The translations under genes and the position numbers were made by a program. From assembly GCA_905233835.1 (NCBI GenBank), contig CAJOGB010000068.1:1-5841 (forward strand): a stretch of DNA of 5,841 nt, written 5' to 3'. This DNA comes from an uncultured Lachnospiraceae bacterium (lineage in GTDB: Bacteria > Bacillota > Clostridia > Lachnospirales > Lachnospiraceae). Shown piece by piece: positions 5,837-5,841 of this stretch (position 1 is the first letter of the stretch; every line of letters begins with the position of its first letter). The notes beneath the pieces are model-generated. The model did not search any database and was not told the DNA's origin. It saw only the letters and a program-made list of their open reading frames with translations.

Positions 5837-5841
5837 ATACC

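Overview
The window looks like chromosomal DNA from a Gram-positive, low-to-moderate GC anaerobe of the Clostridia, most probably a Lachnospiraceae-type bacterium. This rests on strong AGGAGG-type ribosome binding sites, a VanW/peptidoglycan-binding-type surface protein, a CX2C zinc-ribbon membrane protein of a kind seen mainly in Firmicutes, and a divergent long-form glucose-6-phosphate isomerase. The taxonomic call is inference from protein character, not from a database match.

Layout: positions 1-3977 hold four genes read leftwards on the minus strand. In transcription order they are an alpha/beta-hydrolase of the hormone-sensitive-lipase type (2991-3977), an HxxxDG acyltransferase/condensation-like enzyme (1657-2904), a zinc-ribbon six-helix membrane protein (989-1657, overlapping its upstream neighbour by one base) and a VanW-family membrane-anchored protein cut by the left edge (1-973). 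An 86-bp gap with a nested palindrome separates the first gene from the second; the last three are tightly packed. A 125-bp divergent control region (3978-4102) carries back-to-back promoters and a candidate operator. To its right pgi (glucose-6-phosphate isomerase, 4103-5683) runs on the plus strand, and the window closes with a 138-bp nested inverted repeat that may be its terminator.

How the genes may work together: pgi is ordinary central carbon metabolism, apparently monocistronic in this view. The minus-strand hydrolase, acyltransferase and zinc-ribbon membrane protein look like a functional cassette that makes and/or breaks an ester or amide bond on an unknown small molecule or lipid near the membrane. 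The substrate cannot be read from the sequence. The VanW-type protein would act outside the membrane on or near peptidoglycan; whether it belongs to the same pathway is open.

The least explained features are this cassette, the two nested intergenic palindromes (which share a near-identical 13-base motif), and the compact divergent promoter region, which predicts an almost leaderless hydrolase mRNA. No RNA genes, CRISPR arrays, transposase genes or phage genes were seen.
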